NCBI GenBank assembly: GCA_001766655.1
Contig: MJCC01000001.1
Location: 1,582,823 to 1,646,822 of the forward strand
Length of the DNA stretch: 64,000 nt
From: Phytomonas francai
Taxonomy: Eukaryota; Euglenozoa; Kinetoplastea; Trypanosomatida; Trypanosomatidae
Reading direction: 5' to 3'
Below are positions 45,624 to 56,500 of this stretch, in pieces. The position numbers were made by a program, and so were the translations under genes. The stretch's first letter is position 1. Every line of letters starts with the position of its first letter. Under the pieces are notes generated by a model. That model ran no database searches. It was not told where the DNA came from and saw only the letters and a list, made by a program, of their open reading frames with translations.

Positions 45624-48600
45624 ATGGATCTCTTTTCCGATTATTTTTTGCGCCCTTTGCAGAATAAACTGTTCAGGAATCTTGGTTATTATGACTACAG
45701 TTCTCAAACCTTGAATGTTAATACGGCCTACGTGAATGCCATCCTAGATGGCGAGGGTGATTTATTAAACACCGATAATTACGGGCACGCTTTCCTTGAT
45801 ACTGAGAAGGACAAGGATACGAACTCTTCCTCAAAGCCGCTGTTAAGCATGGCTTCCGGTAAATTTCGTTTAGTAAAGGCGGCGATAAAGTCAGCAGGGC
45901 TACTTTCATTCTTTAAGCGGCTTTGTGGAAGGTCTTTGGGGGTGGAACATATTGATATAGTATTGGACTACATCCCTCCTACGGGCATTTCCTCACCCTC
46001 CACGCCCTCCAAAGGATCGGCCGCGCGTGCAGAGTGTCGTGAAAACGTCTCTGAAGAAAATGAACCCATTTCCATTCCAGGACTGCTGGCATCTTGGAAC
46101 GTTGAATCAAAAATGAGGGATGGGAAGAAGGAAGAGGACAGGGAAGTTTTGCCGCTGAGGGTGGGGAATACCCTGTTTGAGTCCATGAGCAGCCAAACGG
46201 GCGGTCTTTTTTCGTCTATGAGCCCTAAAGAATTCAGAAATGAAATGGAAGCCGATCCACCTCAATGTGGTGAAAGCGATTATTCTCCGCAAGGGCGGAC
46301 AACAAGGGTGAGGGATGAAAATGGGAAAAATTCTGCGGAGGGATTTCGTTCTGTCGGGGATATTATGCAGTACATAAAGCTTCAGATACAAGGTATGTGC
46401 ATTACGGTTGAGGAAGTCCACCTGACGCTTCGTTTTCCACCCGTCGTGAGGGGAAGGGGACGATCGAATGCGCCACCAGAGGGCACCATGCTCGTTTACG
46501 TCCAGAGTAAAGGTGGCTTTGTCGCGAAAGTTGAGAAAACTGATCCTGTTCGAGAGGATTTTGAAGTCTCTTTGAAGATGAGCGACTGGCGGGTTTACAT
46601 GCGCGTGGTTGGCACCTCGGAGGGGGGGGAAACCTCGTCTACAGGCGATTCCTTTTCCTCGCAGGGGTTTAGCTACGGTTTGGAAGACCTCCTCGTTGCT
46701 TCTCGTCCTGCTGGAAAGGGTTGGACTTCTTCCACTTCCAGCCCGGCCTTAGAGCCTGCTCTTTGCGCGGCTTTGCCGCATACCATCAATTTCTCCTATA
46801 TTGCGCGGTCAAATGCTTCTAGTATTGCCAGTTGTAATGGCGTTTCTTCCTCATTAAAGCACCCCACGCCGATTTCAGCGTCGGATAATTCTTTTCGTGG
46901 AGTTCACGCTACGGTGCAAACATCTGAATGGGCTTTAGTCTGCACACATAGTCAGCTCTCAACCATTGTGGGCCTCCTTCGAAGCTATGGTGACCTCTTC
47001 CCGGGCAAGGCTATGCGTGAAAACGACGAGAAAGAGGAGGCTTCTGTTTTTGACGTGAACAAGGATTGCTTGGACGGTACACGGCGGGCAAAAGGGAGGG
47101 AAAGTGATTCAATTTCCACGAAAGTACGTTTGTCTTCCTCTAACTCAACAGCGAAGACAGTGCAGTCCGGTAAATGGCATCTTCGTTTGATCTGCAGTAG
47201 TGTTTCCATTTCCCTCCTCACAGCGGAGGATAGAAATAACAGCTCGGCGGCGGTAAAAGCAGCGTGGGAACTAGCTTTGCAGGCTCATGCGAATACACAC
47301 CCTTCAATTCCGCCCGTTTATCATTTTATAGCTGCCTCTCATTTTACTTTTGTGGTGGGAGGAGTGGATGTGATGCTTCCAACGCTGGAGACTCACTTTT
47401 CGTCGTCCTCTCATCCTACTACTACTACTACTACTACTACTACGCAGACGGCAGCTGTGTCCAAAAGGCCTCTTCCTATCGAGGCATTATCAAAGGACTC
47501 CCTCCAGGAAAGCAAAAAGCGTCGAATTATTCATAATATCTTTTATCGCAATCAGCTTGTAAGTTTGGAGTTAACAAAGCTGTTAGAGCAGCACGGTGGA
47601 TCGACCGTTTTCGTCGGTGTTCAGTCCATTCACTTGTTGGAGTATCGTCGTGAGTGGAAAGATTCCGCTGCGGACTCGAAAGATAAATCCCGAAGGGGTA
47701 CAGATCCCGAGAGGCTTTCTTCTACGAAATTAGGAGAATTATCACCCCCACGTTACTTACCCAGCCTCGTTGTGGAGGCTGAGCGAATGCCGTATGCGTT
47801 TGTGTGCATTTTTCGAACGAGCAACCCTATTCCTTGCGCCTCTTCGGGTCCTACTTCTCAAACCCATCCGGTTTATGCGTACGACGTCCATGGGGAGGTC
47901 GTTTCGCTCTTTTTAGCGAAGATTCGAGTGCAGTTCGACCCGATGCTTCCCGAAGTTATCGGCCACTACGTGGCGCTTTTACGCCGACTTCGCGCCGATC
48001 CTTGCGGGAAAGAAGGCCGTTCGCCCGCGTCCTTTATGGAAGCAGGGAGGGTCAACGGGATGCGGAAAAGATGTTTTTCTGAAGCGCCGTCGAGGCCGCA
48101 GGCTTCTTTCACGCGGCGGCATTATATGGGGAAGCTCTTGATGGAGCAGCTGGAGGTGTGGATTCGCTTTCCCCTCGACCGCCGATGTGCAGGGGAGGAA
48201 AGCGAGGAGGGAGGCGCGAATACCAAGGGGCCGCTTATGCACGAACTCCTCGAGAACCTCGCGAGCAAATCGCGAGATTATTATCGCCGTATTGCTCGTG
48301 CGATAAATGCATCGATACCGTTGCCTGGAAATCACCCGCTAAGCGGGGCAAAGCCTGAGCATCTTCCCTGGATGAAGGATCTTCTTGCGGTTGACAAGGA
48401 CGACTCCGCGCGCTTCTTCGCGGATGTAATTTCTTTGCGCTTCCAGGACTTCCAGATTGAATTTACGCCGGAGAGCAAAACTTTTGTGAAGTGGAGGGAA
48501 GCGGTCTCTTTTTTGGAGGATCGCGTGGCTTATCTATGCAACCTCGCGCAGCCAAGTACCACCACCACTACTTCGACAACCAACAATTTCAGTAGTCGTT

Positions 48601-51600
48601 TGGCCAAAAAGGAAAGTGGGGGCGCCCATTTAAGAGGAAGCCGTGTGGAACTTTTGCGTGTTAATTATAGCGAGGATATGAACTTCACGATACAACACCT
48701 GAATGCTGAGGAGATGCCCAGCTTCATTGAAGATAATAAAGTGGAGACGGCAACGCAGACGCATCGAGATCCCCCAAAAGAGAAGGACTACGAATTAAGG
48801 GAGGAGAAGGAGGATAGCACGTTAAACCATTTAAAAAACAAACGTGCTTCGGCATTGCGACGGCTTTTATGGCTGGATGTTAGCCTTGGCGAGGTTATCA
48901 CGCACCCCTTAACCCAGGACGATTACCTTTTGGCGACGTATTTTTTACAACAGCTCGTTCGTAGCTTGCATAAATTCCGAAAAAGCCTTGACATGCGAGA
49001 TATAGAAACGGCGAACAGCTTAAATAGCGGTGATACTCTTCCATTTCATTCTCAAAATAAAGTGCCTGTGAGTTCTACAAGAGATGCTTCTATTGCCACT
49101 TCGTGCACGCCTTCTTCAGTCATACAGCCCTCTGTACGTCTTCAGAATAGCAATCTCACCACCAAACAACACCCGGCGGGGCTTTTGGGCGAAGTCCCTT
49201 TTTCGAGAGAGAATAACGATGTAGAAGATGGCGTTCCGACTCACTGTTTATTAACGTCTGTGTGGGAGGCCTCGTGCGCGAGCTCGATTTACGTTGAACT
49301 GCGTATTCGTCGAGTGCGTCTCCATCTTCGGGCGCCTCGGCTTTCCATCTTCGGCACCGCCCTTGGAAACCCGCTCCTGCGCCTGATTCCTCCCTCCGCG
49401 AGCGTTGATCTCGCTGCGCTTTACCATCATTACTTAGTCGACGCGAAGCTTCTTTCTGTACGTTATCTAAGCTGTGAAGCCCCCCAAACAGGTTCGACAG
49501 CGAGTGGGCGTCTTCAAGTATCATCGTTTTCGCTTTCAGAAAATATTTTGCCGCTGCCCTATCGCGAGCAATCCTCGCTCGTGCACCGAACCTGGATCGC
49601 GCAAGGCTACACTGATGAATTGCCCCCGTCAAGTAGCGATAGCGATTCGGATGATGATGAGGCAGAGAATGGCAAGGTCAAAACAAAACCATTAAGCCAA
49701 CAAAAGAAGCTCACTAGGGACCGTCAGCGCGCTGCTCTTTATACTGCTAAGCACGTTTCTTCTCTCAAAAGGAAGCTTTTCGACGGCGAGTTGCCCACCG
49801 AGGAGGTTTCTGGTGGCCATGTCCTTTCTATACGCTTTAACCTTCTCAATTTTTGGATAAAAGGAAAAAATAAAACGAATGGGGGAGGAATGCGTGTTTT
49901 GGTACGAAATCGAATTGCTATACGTTTACATTGCATTGGCATTCGCCACCTGCCTTCTCATATCGGGGATAGCTGGATGGTGGTTTTGGCTAACTACTTC
50001 TCCGATGAGCCCCCACGAGCTGCCGAAGAAGAGGTGGCTTGCAGAGGGGCGGTGGACGCGAACCGCGGGGGGATTCCTTCTCGTTTAGGATTGTCCTTTA
50101 GTCCGGATAGCCCCCCGTTTAAAAAAGGAAACGCGCTGTCGTCCAAAACGACGGCGCCCCGTACGCGTGTAAGGCTGGATATCGCGCATGTGATGTGGGT
50201 TTACCGCCCACAGGGGAGTGGGCAATCGTTGTTGGTTTTCCTCGCGCCTGACATGAGCTTTTCGATGCATATTCCCGACTTTACCGAGGACCCTACTTTT
50301 GTCGTGCGGGGATGGGTTTTGCGCACTGCCTCTGCTTATTTATGCAATGGCTTCGAGGAAGATGCACTGAAGGATGATATTTTGAACCGGTCGGGGGAAA
50401 ACTGGGGCGTGGATCTCGAGCAAGCGGGGTTTGTGAAAGTGTTGGACATCGATAGCAGCCTCCGTAAGCCGGACCACCATCGAGAAAGCGGCAGGGGAGG
50501 GCGGGGTTCGACGCATGGCGGGAAGACAAATAGGAGCCCCATGCGTAGCGGGCGAAAAATCTCCTCGCCTACGCCACAGGCAAGACCAGGAGGCGGTCCA
50601 AACATTTCCTCCTCTTTGAAATCCACGGAGCCGAACTTAATCGCAACGATTAACCGTCTACCGCAGGCGGAGGAGGCGGTCTTCGTCCACGTGCACCATC
50701 TTCATGCCTCCGCTTTCTTCGCGAAGGATACCCTGCATGCCACTCTTGACGTTCTTTCTTGCCTTTTCAACTTGCAGGACTTGCGGTACGTCGAGCAGCC
50801 GCACGTCCTCGTGATGCGGAGTAGCCCTTTCTTTTCCTGGGTGGGCGAGGAGGTCGCGGCGAAGAGCGCCCCGATGACGTACCGAATCAATCCCGATCTA
50901 GTCCCCGTGGGGCCCGCCATGGACGACACACTGGCAAGCCCTTCCAAGCTTTCCTCCGAGGGGGTGCACCTTTCGCGGCGCACGAGCCCCTCCACGTGCC
51001 TTTCCTCCTCATCTTTGTTGTCGCCGTCGCCGTCCCTGAATGGGGGGCATCCCAAAAAGGAGGCCTGCGATCTCCTCTCGGCCTACCACGCCCGTGTCTC
51101 GGCGCTTTTAAATCAACCCTGGCTCCCAGCCGCGCCGGTGAGCCCGCGGGAGGGCCCCGGCGCGTTCTCCTCCGCCGGCGAGGAGGGGGACGGCGTCGTG
51201 AGCGTCGCCTCCGAGGATTCCGCCGTCTCGGCGCCGTCCTCGTCGACGAGCTCCTTCGCGTCGGTCGGGGCGGAGGGGGGGTGGGCGNNNNNNNNNNNNN
51301 NNNNNNNNNNNNNNNNNNNNNNNNNNNNNNNNNNNNNNNNNNNNNNNNNNNNNNNNNNNNNNNNNNNNNNNNNNNNNNNNNNNNNNNNNNNNNNNNNNNN
51401 NNNNNNNNNNNNNNNNNNNNNNNNNNNNNNNNNNNNNNNNNNGGCGGGGCTGCGCGTGGCGGCCTGCGGGGCCGACCTCCACCTCCGCCCCGGCGCCGCG
51501 CGCCGCGGGGGGAACGGGGGCACGGGCACAGAAAGGGGGAGAGCGGACACGGGCACAGAAAGGGGGAGAGCGGACACGGGCACAGAAAGGGGGAGAGCGG

Positions 51601-52691
51601 ACACGGGCACAGAAAGGGGGAACGGGGGCACGGGCACAGAAAGGGGGAACGGGGGCACGGGCACAGAAAGGGGGAGAGCGGACACGGGGGCGGAGGAGGG
51701 GGGGGTCCTGCTCGCCCGGCTGTGGGGGGTCGCCGCGCGGTTCGATGTCTTCGCCGCCGGCGCGACGGTGCGGCGCCGGGCTGGGCTCGTCGTCGACCAC
51801 GGCGAGGTTTGCGACGGCGGCGGGCGGCGGCTGCTCGCGGCGGCCCCCCTCCCTCCGGCCGCGTGGGCGCCCGCGCGGCACTTTTTCGCGCTCGCCTGGC
51901 GGACGGTGCGGCCGCGGCACCGCTCAGCGCTCCTGCCGGGCGCCCCGGCGGCGGAGGGCGACCCTGAGGAGGAGGCCGAGCTGCGCCTGCAGCCGCTCGC
52001 GCTCGCCTGGAGCGGCGCCACCCTCGACTTTTTCCGCCGCCTTCTCGACGCCGGCGGTCCGGCGCGGGAGAGTGAGGGGGACTGGCAGCTCCCGCCGCCT
52101 CTCCACTTCCGCGCGTTCATCGTCCACCCCACCAAAATCTTTCTCACGGGCTCCTTTGAGAGCAAAAAGGGCCTGCTCAACGCCCTCATGGAGGGAGAGC
52201 GTCTGGAAATTCTGCGCAACACGCCGATTTTGTCGTTGATGCGAATTGAGAACCTCCCCTTAGAGGTCCCTCGGATGGTGATTGAGTCCTGCGCGGCAGA
52301 CCAGCTCCCGCGCCGCATTCTTGAGCACGCCAACTGCTTTAGTCTTCGCTTCTTGCTCACTGTCTGCTGCTGTGTATGGAGGCCATTGAATACCTTGGTG
52401 AGGATCGGCGGCGCGGCGCGTGGGCTTCTTCTCACACCGCTCTCGCTTTATAAAAAGAGCGCCGTTGGAGGGGGGCAAAGGCAAGGTGTGCTGCTCCGGG
52501 CGTTGAATATCCTGCTGCGGGAGTTGCCAAAACCCTCTGCGCGTGCTCTCCTCGGGGCCCTTACTGTGCGAAAGCCAAGCCCATGCGAACGCCCCAACAA
52601 TAGTGAACAAAAAGACGAAAAATTGGGGGTCGCTATGGAGGGGAAGGAGGAAGCTCTTCTCGCGAGCTATGCTCTCTCGCCGAGAGGTTAG
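45624..52691 (+). CDS. ATG2: ATG2-like autophagy lipid-transfer protein (contains assembly gap)
   Basis: About 2355 codons, counting the 155-base N gap at 51288-51442. The first ATG in frame is 45624. The N-terminus (MDLFSDYFLRPLQNKLFRNL, then TLNVNTAYVNAIL and a later HIDIVLDYIPP) follows the chorein-type start shared by ATG2 and VPS13. The C-terminus is more diagnostic: PPLHFRAFIVHPTKIFLTGS, then RIGGAARGLLLTPLSLYKKS and a final helix with GALTV. This corresponds to the conserved C-terminal region of ATG2, where similar HPxKI and G-x-RDLxxxPxxxYKK patterns occur. ATG2 moves lipids into the growing autophagosome. Low-complexity inserts are numerous: a poly-Thr run (47418-47443), acidic-Ser stretches and a 27-bp coding minisatellite just after the gap. 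Alternative: another bridge-like lipid-transfer protein. Confidence 0.75.
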   Translation: MDLFSDYFLRPLQNKLFRNLGYYDYSSQTLNVNTAYVNAILDGEGDLLNTDNYGHAFLDTEKDKDTNSSSKPLLSMASGKFRLVKAAIKSAGLLSFFKRLCGRSLGVEHIDIVLDYIPPTGISSPSTPSKGSAARAECRENVSEENEPISIPGLLASWNVESKMRDGKKEEDREVLPLRVGNTLFESMSSQTGGLFSSMSPKEFRNEMEADPPQCGESDYSPQGRTTRVRDENGKNSAEGFRSVGDIMQYIKLQIQGMCITVEEVHLTLRFPPVVRGRGRSNAPPEGTMLVYVQSKGGFVAKVEKTDPVREDFEVSLKMSDWRVYMRVVGTSEGGETSSTGDSFSSQGFSYGLEDLLVASRPAGKGWTSSTSSPALEPALCAALPHTINFSYIARSNASSIASCNGVSSSLKHPTPISASDNSFRGVHATVQTSEWALVCTHSQLSTIVGLLRSYGDLFPGKAMRENDEKEEASVFDVNKDCLDGTRRAKGRESDSISTKVRLSSSNSTAKTVQSGKWHLRLICSSVSISLLTAEDRNNSSAAVKAAWELALQAHANTHPSIPPVYHFIAASHFTFVVGGVDVMLPTLETHFSSSSHPTTTTTTTTTQTAAVSKRPLPIEALSKDSLQESKKRRIIHNIFYRNQLVSLELTKLLEQHGGSTVFVGVQSIHLLEYRREWKDSAADSKDKSRRGTDPERLSSTKLGELSPPRYLPSLVVEAERMPYAFVCIFRTSNPIPCASSGPTSQTHPVYAYDVHGEVVSLFLAKIRVQFDPMLPEVIGHYVALLRRLRADPCGKEGRSPASFMEAGRVNGMRKRCFSEAPSRPQASFTRRHYMGKLLMEQLEVWIRFPLDRRCAGEESEEGGANTKGPLMHELLENLASKSRDYYRRIARAINASIPLPGNHPLSGAKPEHLPWMKDLLAVDKDDSARFFADVISLRFQDFQIEFTPESKTFVKWREAVSFLEDRVAYLCNLAQPSTTTTTSTTNNFSSRLAKKESGGAHLRGSRVELLRVNYSEDMNFTIQHLNAEEMPSFIEDNKVETATQTHRDPPKEKDYELREEKEDSTLNHLKNKRASALRRLLWLDVSLGEVITHPLTQDDYLLATYFLQQLVRSLHKFRKSLDMRDIETANSLNSGDTLPFHSQNKVPVSSTRDASIATSCTPSSVIQPSVRLQNSNLTTKQHPAGLLGEVPFSRENNDVEDGVPTHCLLTSVWEASCASSIYVELRIRRVRLHLRAPRLSIFGTALGNPLLRLIPPSASVDLAALYHHYLVDAKLLSVRYLSCEAPQTGSTASGRLQVSSFSLSENILPLPYREQSSLVHRTWIAQGYTDELPPSSSDSDSDDDEAENGKVKTKPLSQQKKLTRDRQRAALYTAKHVSSLKRKLFDGELPTEEVSGGHVLSIRFNLLNFWIKGKNKTNGGGMRVLVRNRIAIRLHCIGIRHLPSHIGDSWMVVLANYFSDEPPRAAEEEVACRGAVDANRGGIPSRLGLSFSPDSPPFKKGNALSSKTTAPRTRVRLDIAHVMWVYRPQGSGQSLLVFLAPDMSFSMHIPDFTEDPTFVVRGWVLRTASAYLCNGFEEDALKDDILNRSGENWGVDLEQAGFVKVLDIDSSLRKPDHHRESGRGGRGSTHGGKTNRSPMRSGRKISSPTPQARPGGGPNISSSLKSTEPNLIATINRLPQAEEAVFVHVHHLHASAFFAKDTLHATLDVLSCLFNLQDLRYVEQPHVLVMRSSPFFSWVGEEVAAKSAPMTYRINPDLVPVGPAMDDTLASPSKLSSEGVHLSRRTSPSTCLSSSSLLSPSPSLNGGHPKKEACDLLSAYHARVSALLNQPWLPAAPVSPREGPGAFSSAGEEGDGVVSVASEDSAVSAPSSSTSSFASVGAEGGWAXXXXXXXXXXXXXXXXXXXXXXXXXXXXXXXXXXXXXXXXXXXXXXXXXXXXAGLRVAACGADLHLRPGAARRGGNGGTGTERGRADTGTERGRADTGTERGRADTGTERGNGGTGTERGNGGTGTERGRADTGAEEGGVLLARLWGVAARFDVFAAGATVRRRAGLVVDHGEVCDGGGRRLLAAAPLPPAAWAPARHFFALAWRTVRPRHRSALLPGAPAAEGDPEEEAELRLQPLALAWSGATLDFFRRLLDAGGPARESEGDWQLPPPLHFRAFIVHPTKIFLTGSFESKKGLLNALMEGERLEILRNTPILSLMRIENLPLEVPRMVIESCAADQLPRRILEHANCFSLRFLLTVCCCVWRPLNTLVRIGGAARGLLLTPLSLYKKSAVGGGQRQGVLLRALNILLRELPKPSARALLGALTVRKPSPCERPNNSEQKDEKLGVAMEGKEEALLASYALSPRG
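47418..47443 (+). repeat. (ACT)n trinucleotide run coding poly-Thr
   Basis: At least eight ACT triplets in frame inside the ATG2-like gene, encoding about ten consecutive Thr. Confidence 0.9.
51288..51442. other. Assembly gap (155 N)
   Basis: Unsequenced bases inside the ATG2-like gene. The coding frame before the gap is the same one that carries the recognisable C-terminus, so the gap length is compatible with the reading frame, but its content is unknown. Confidence 1.
51524..51685 (+). repeat. 27-bp coding minisatellite, six units
   Basis: Six head-to-tail 27-base units starting GGGCACAGAAAGGGGG. Units 1-3 and 6 end AGAGCGGACAC, units 4 and 5 end AACGGGGGCAC. In the ATG2-like frame they encode nonapeptides GTERGRADT and GTERGNGGT. 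All three forward frames are open across the array. Confidence 0.95.
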
Positions 52692-53596
52692 CTTGGTGGA
52701 TCCTGGCGGTGGTGCGCGCTCTGATGGGCCTCTCTACCACCACCGCCTTGACGTTGTGGAGGGACGTAACTAATGAAAAGCGTGGGTATAAAAAAAACTC
52801 ACCAAATGGGAAAAAAGACTACATGGATGCTAAACTCTTTTATCCATTCGCTTTTGTTGGGATGTTGCCCCCTTCCCCTTCCCCTCACCACCCCTATGAA
52901 CCCAAATTCTCTGAGAATGGGTTTTGTCATGTGCGTCTATTTTTCTTTCTATCTGCGAAATCCAGTCGATATCTTTCTATGTCGCTCACTGGTTTGCGTG
53001 TATATTATCCATCAAGTTATCATTGGATTCTTTCTTTTCCCCAGCTCTCTGTTCCCCTTTCTCCCTCTTTTTTCTAGTTCTTTGCCTTGCTTGTGTGTAT
53101 TTTTGCTTCACTTGTCTCTTTCACCACCCTTTTTATACTTATTTTTTATAGACGCATCCATACCCATATGTTTTTTCCCTCTTTTAACTGCTGAGAGTGC
53201 ATGATATATATATATATATATATATAAAGAGGGAAGAGGATGAGGGCTCAAGCAAATAAACAACTGCTTTTACTTATTTTCAACACGCAAAAGATCAGTC
53301 TAAAAGAGGAATGCTAGTTTATCTCTATGTTAGTGATCTTTCTGTGTACAATTCAATACAAAAAAGTGTTGATACGGACACTATTTGAATGCTAACGTCT
53401 GTCGTGAAGCGTGACGAAAACACCATTATTCGTAGCTTTCTTGTTGCTCTTTTTGCTAATTTCAATAGGCTTTCTTTATGTTCTAAAAATTTGGCCCTTT
53501 TTTACCTCTCATCCTACTCCTTTTATTTTGCGATGTATCAATTTTAAATCCCATAGCTAAGGCTTGGGTTAAGAAGGTATCAAACTGCCTACAGAA
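52692..53596. other. Intergenic, pyrimidine-rich, no gene supported
   Basis: The first 80 bases remain GC-rich. Then comes a long CT-rich region (52860-53150), whose frames give Phe/Leu/Ser/Pro peptides; I treat these as UTR. A (TA)n tract lies at 53203-53226. Confidence 0.55.
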
Positions 53597-56500
53597 ATGT
53601 CATCCCATTCGAAAAAAAAATTCAAACCTACCGTCGGGGCGGACGTGGCGGGGCTCACTAATTTTAACGCTACAGGTCCTTCTAAGCGAAAATTAGGTTT
53701 CGTGGTTAAGCCTCAGTCCCCAACAGATAACCTCCCTCTCGACAAGGCAACCTTCCGACCGTTTCCCTTAAGGGCCGCAACCCCACCAAACTACGCAAAA
53801 GGGGCGCAAAATAAGGAAAAGGTTGGGCAATCCGAGCATAGGGCTCCCAACACGCTGGACCCGGCGGAGGCCCTCGGCCGCGATCTCTTTCTCGGGGAGG
53901 CCGTGCACGCGACCCCCCCTCTGCCCCTTTACATGGGCCCCCGTTCGAATCCTCAGATGCGCCCCCGTTCGAATCCTCAGATGCGCCCCCGTTCGAATCC
54001 TCAGATGCGCCCCCGTTCGAATCCTCAGATGGGCCCCCCTTTGGATCCTCAGATGGGCCCCCGTTTGAATCCTCAGATGGGCCCCCCTTTCAATTCTCAG
54101 ATGGGCGCGCACCTTCCCATTCCGAGGTCCGCGAGCCTTGCCATTACACCGTGGCGCTACTCCCCCACCGCTTCGGCGGAAAGAGACGAACCCCCAAAAA
54201 CGGAGAAAGAAGGTAAGGAGGAGAAGGAAGAAGGTAAGGAGGAGAAGGAAGAAGAGAAAGGGGAAGAGAAAGAGAAAGCGACGCCTAAGCCGAAGGAGAA
54301 TCTGGTTTTGAAGCGCTTTATGCAGGAGTACGCCGCGCAGAACGATATGGACGGCGTCGCCGAGCACCTCCGCGAGCAGCTCCTCAGCGCACAGGGGATG
54401 AGGGGCAGCCTGGACGTGGACCGCTGCCTGGATATTATCGAGGCGCACGACGTCACTCTCGTCGTGACCGACACGGGCACCGGAAAGAGCAGTTTAATCC
54501 CGAAAGGGCTCTACGAGCGCGATTCGACGCTGCGGATTGTGAACTGCCAGCCCCGGCGGACGTCGGCAATCAACCTCGCGCAGCGGGTCTCCCAGCTCCT
54601 GGGGAACGAGGAGCCCGGCGAGATCGTGGGGTACTCCGTGCGAGGCGAGGTCGCCGGCGAGCTCGGGAAGACGCCCATCATGTACATCACCAACTTCACT
54701 CTTTTATTGTTTCTGCTGTGGAGGAGGCCCGAGGACGTCCCGTTCACGCACATCATCCTCGACGACTTCCACGAGCGGGGCCCCGAGATAGAGGTCATTC
54801 TCGTCCTCTTGAAGCTCGTGCTTCAGAAAAATTCGAAGATGTTTAAGATTATCCTCTGTAGTGCGACCGCACAGGCGGACGAGTGGATCGATTTTTTTGA
54901 TAACTTCTCCGTGGGGGAGTACAAACAGGCGAAAGAGATGTTCCCCGTCCATAAATACTATATGGATGATATTTGTAAACTTGTGGGGACGAAGTGCCCG
55001 CTTATGAATTTCGTCGCCAATAATATTGTAGGATCTTTACAGCTACATTCTATCACAGCGGTGATTAAAAAGACGCTTTCTTTCCTCGCTAGGGTCTTGG
55101 ATCCATCTCATGGTATTTTGGTTTTTCTACCTGGCAGGAACACCGTGGAGAGCTTCGCGAAGTGGATTAAAGAAAACCTGAATAATGAGCTGGATCCTAT
55201 TATGTGGCACGCAGGGGTCGATCTTGCGTATATTCAAGAAGCCATTCAGCGGAAACCGTCCATGAAAAAGAAGGTTTACCTCGCCACCGATATTGCCGAG
55301 GTGAGTTTGACGCTTCCAGATGTTGTCGTCGCGATTGATTCCGGAATGCAGAAGCGGCCGTTGATTTCTGAAGAAAATCCCTACAGCGTGGTATTTCCAC
55401 CTTTGGAGCTTCTCTGGGAGGGGTCGTTGAGTGCACGACAGCGCTCTGGTCGTGTAGGGCGCGTTCAGCAGGGATTTTACTTCTCGATGCTTCACCGTGA
55501 TCATTTTAACCATCTCTTGCGGGGCGATAGCCGTACCACCAACTCTGTTCTTAGCGGCATCATACTTCTTTCTTTGCATCTCACTGAATTTCCTTCAAAT
55601 GTCTTTGGATTATGCTATGAGAAGCCACGGCCGATTAGCATCCTGCGCAGCCTTGATATCCTCGTAGATGGTGGGTTCATCATCTCCGGAGAGCACAAAT
55701 TAGCATCCCAGGAGGTGATTCAATGCATTCGACACAAGAATAACGATGCTATAGTCTCTTCGAATGCGTGGAGAAAGCTAATCAGTGAGTCCCAGTCCCC
55801 TCAAAGGCGGGAAGAGTTGGTCGAGAACGTCTTCTATTACCCTGATCCGATAAACACTCGAGAATCTGTGCAAAAGCCTCGTCCGTGCGTCTCGGATTAT
55901 CCTTTTCAGAAAACTCTCAAGGGCTTCTTCGTTACCTGCCTCCACACCAGCATCCAACCCGCCTCCGTGGCGTTCTACGGTGTGATGCTCAACATCCCAA
56001 TGCTGGGCATCGTCGCCTCTGTGGTGGAGTCCGTCAAGAACCCGTTCAACATGCCGTATGATATCTGCGATAAGGTGGAAAAGCTTAGGATGCGCAACAC
56101 GATCTCGAACACGATGCGTACTTTCAAGGGATCGCTGAATAGCGATATCGTCTCTTCCGTGGGGGCGGTTTTGAAGTATATGGAGGTGCAGTATAGCGGG
56201 TTCTCCGACGAGGCCCAAGAGGAGTGGTGCAAAGAGCACTTCATCAGCCGGATTCGCCTGACGGAGATGGTAAGCATGATTCAACAAATGAAAGAGCACG
56301 TCAGCATCTTTTCTCCTCTTCCTCAAAATGACGACATTGACGATCTGCTGGACCAGTACGATCGCTACGCGCATTTGTTGAATTTCATCTGCGTCGGATC
56401 CCACCTCCAGAACGCGGTCTACATGCAGAAAAGGAAAGATAACTCTAGACAATCCCAGAAGATCGGGTCTGGTATTTTTATTAAAATGAATATCGAAAAT

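Noticed and set aside
50996..51967. Alternative forward frame across the gap region
   Set aside because: Open because of GC-rich low complexity; the frame giving the conserved ATG2-like C-terminus is the other one.
52773..53204. 143-codon hydrophobic frame with its own ATG
   Set aside because: It translates a CT-rich tract, giving Phe/Leu/Ser/Pro repeats; typical of UTR pyrimidine tracts in this organism.
53941..54030. Repeated GTTCGAATCC resembling the tRNA B box
   Set aside because: It occurs in four 24-bp coding repeats of the helicase, with no A box or cloverleaf around it.
53933..54100. CRISPR-like regular repeats
   Set aside because: Units are contiguous with no spacers, lie in an open coding frame and are in a eukaryotic context.
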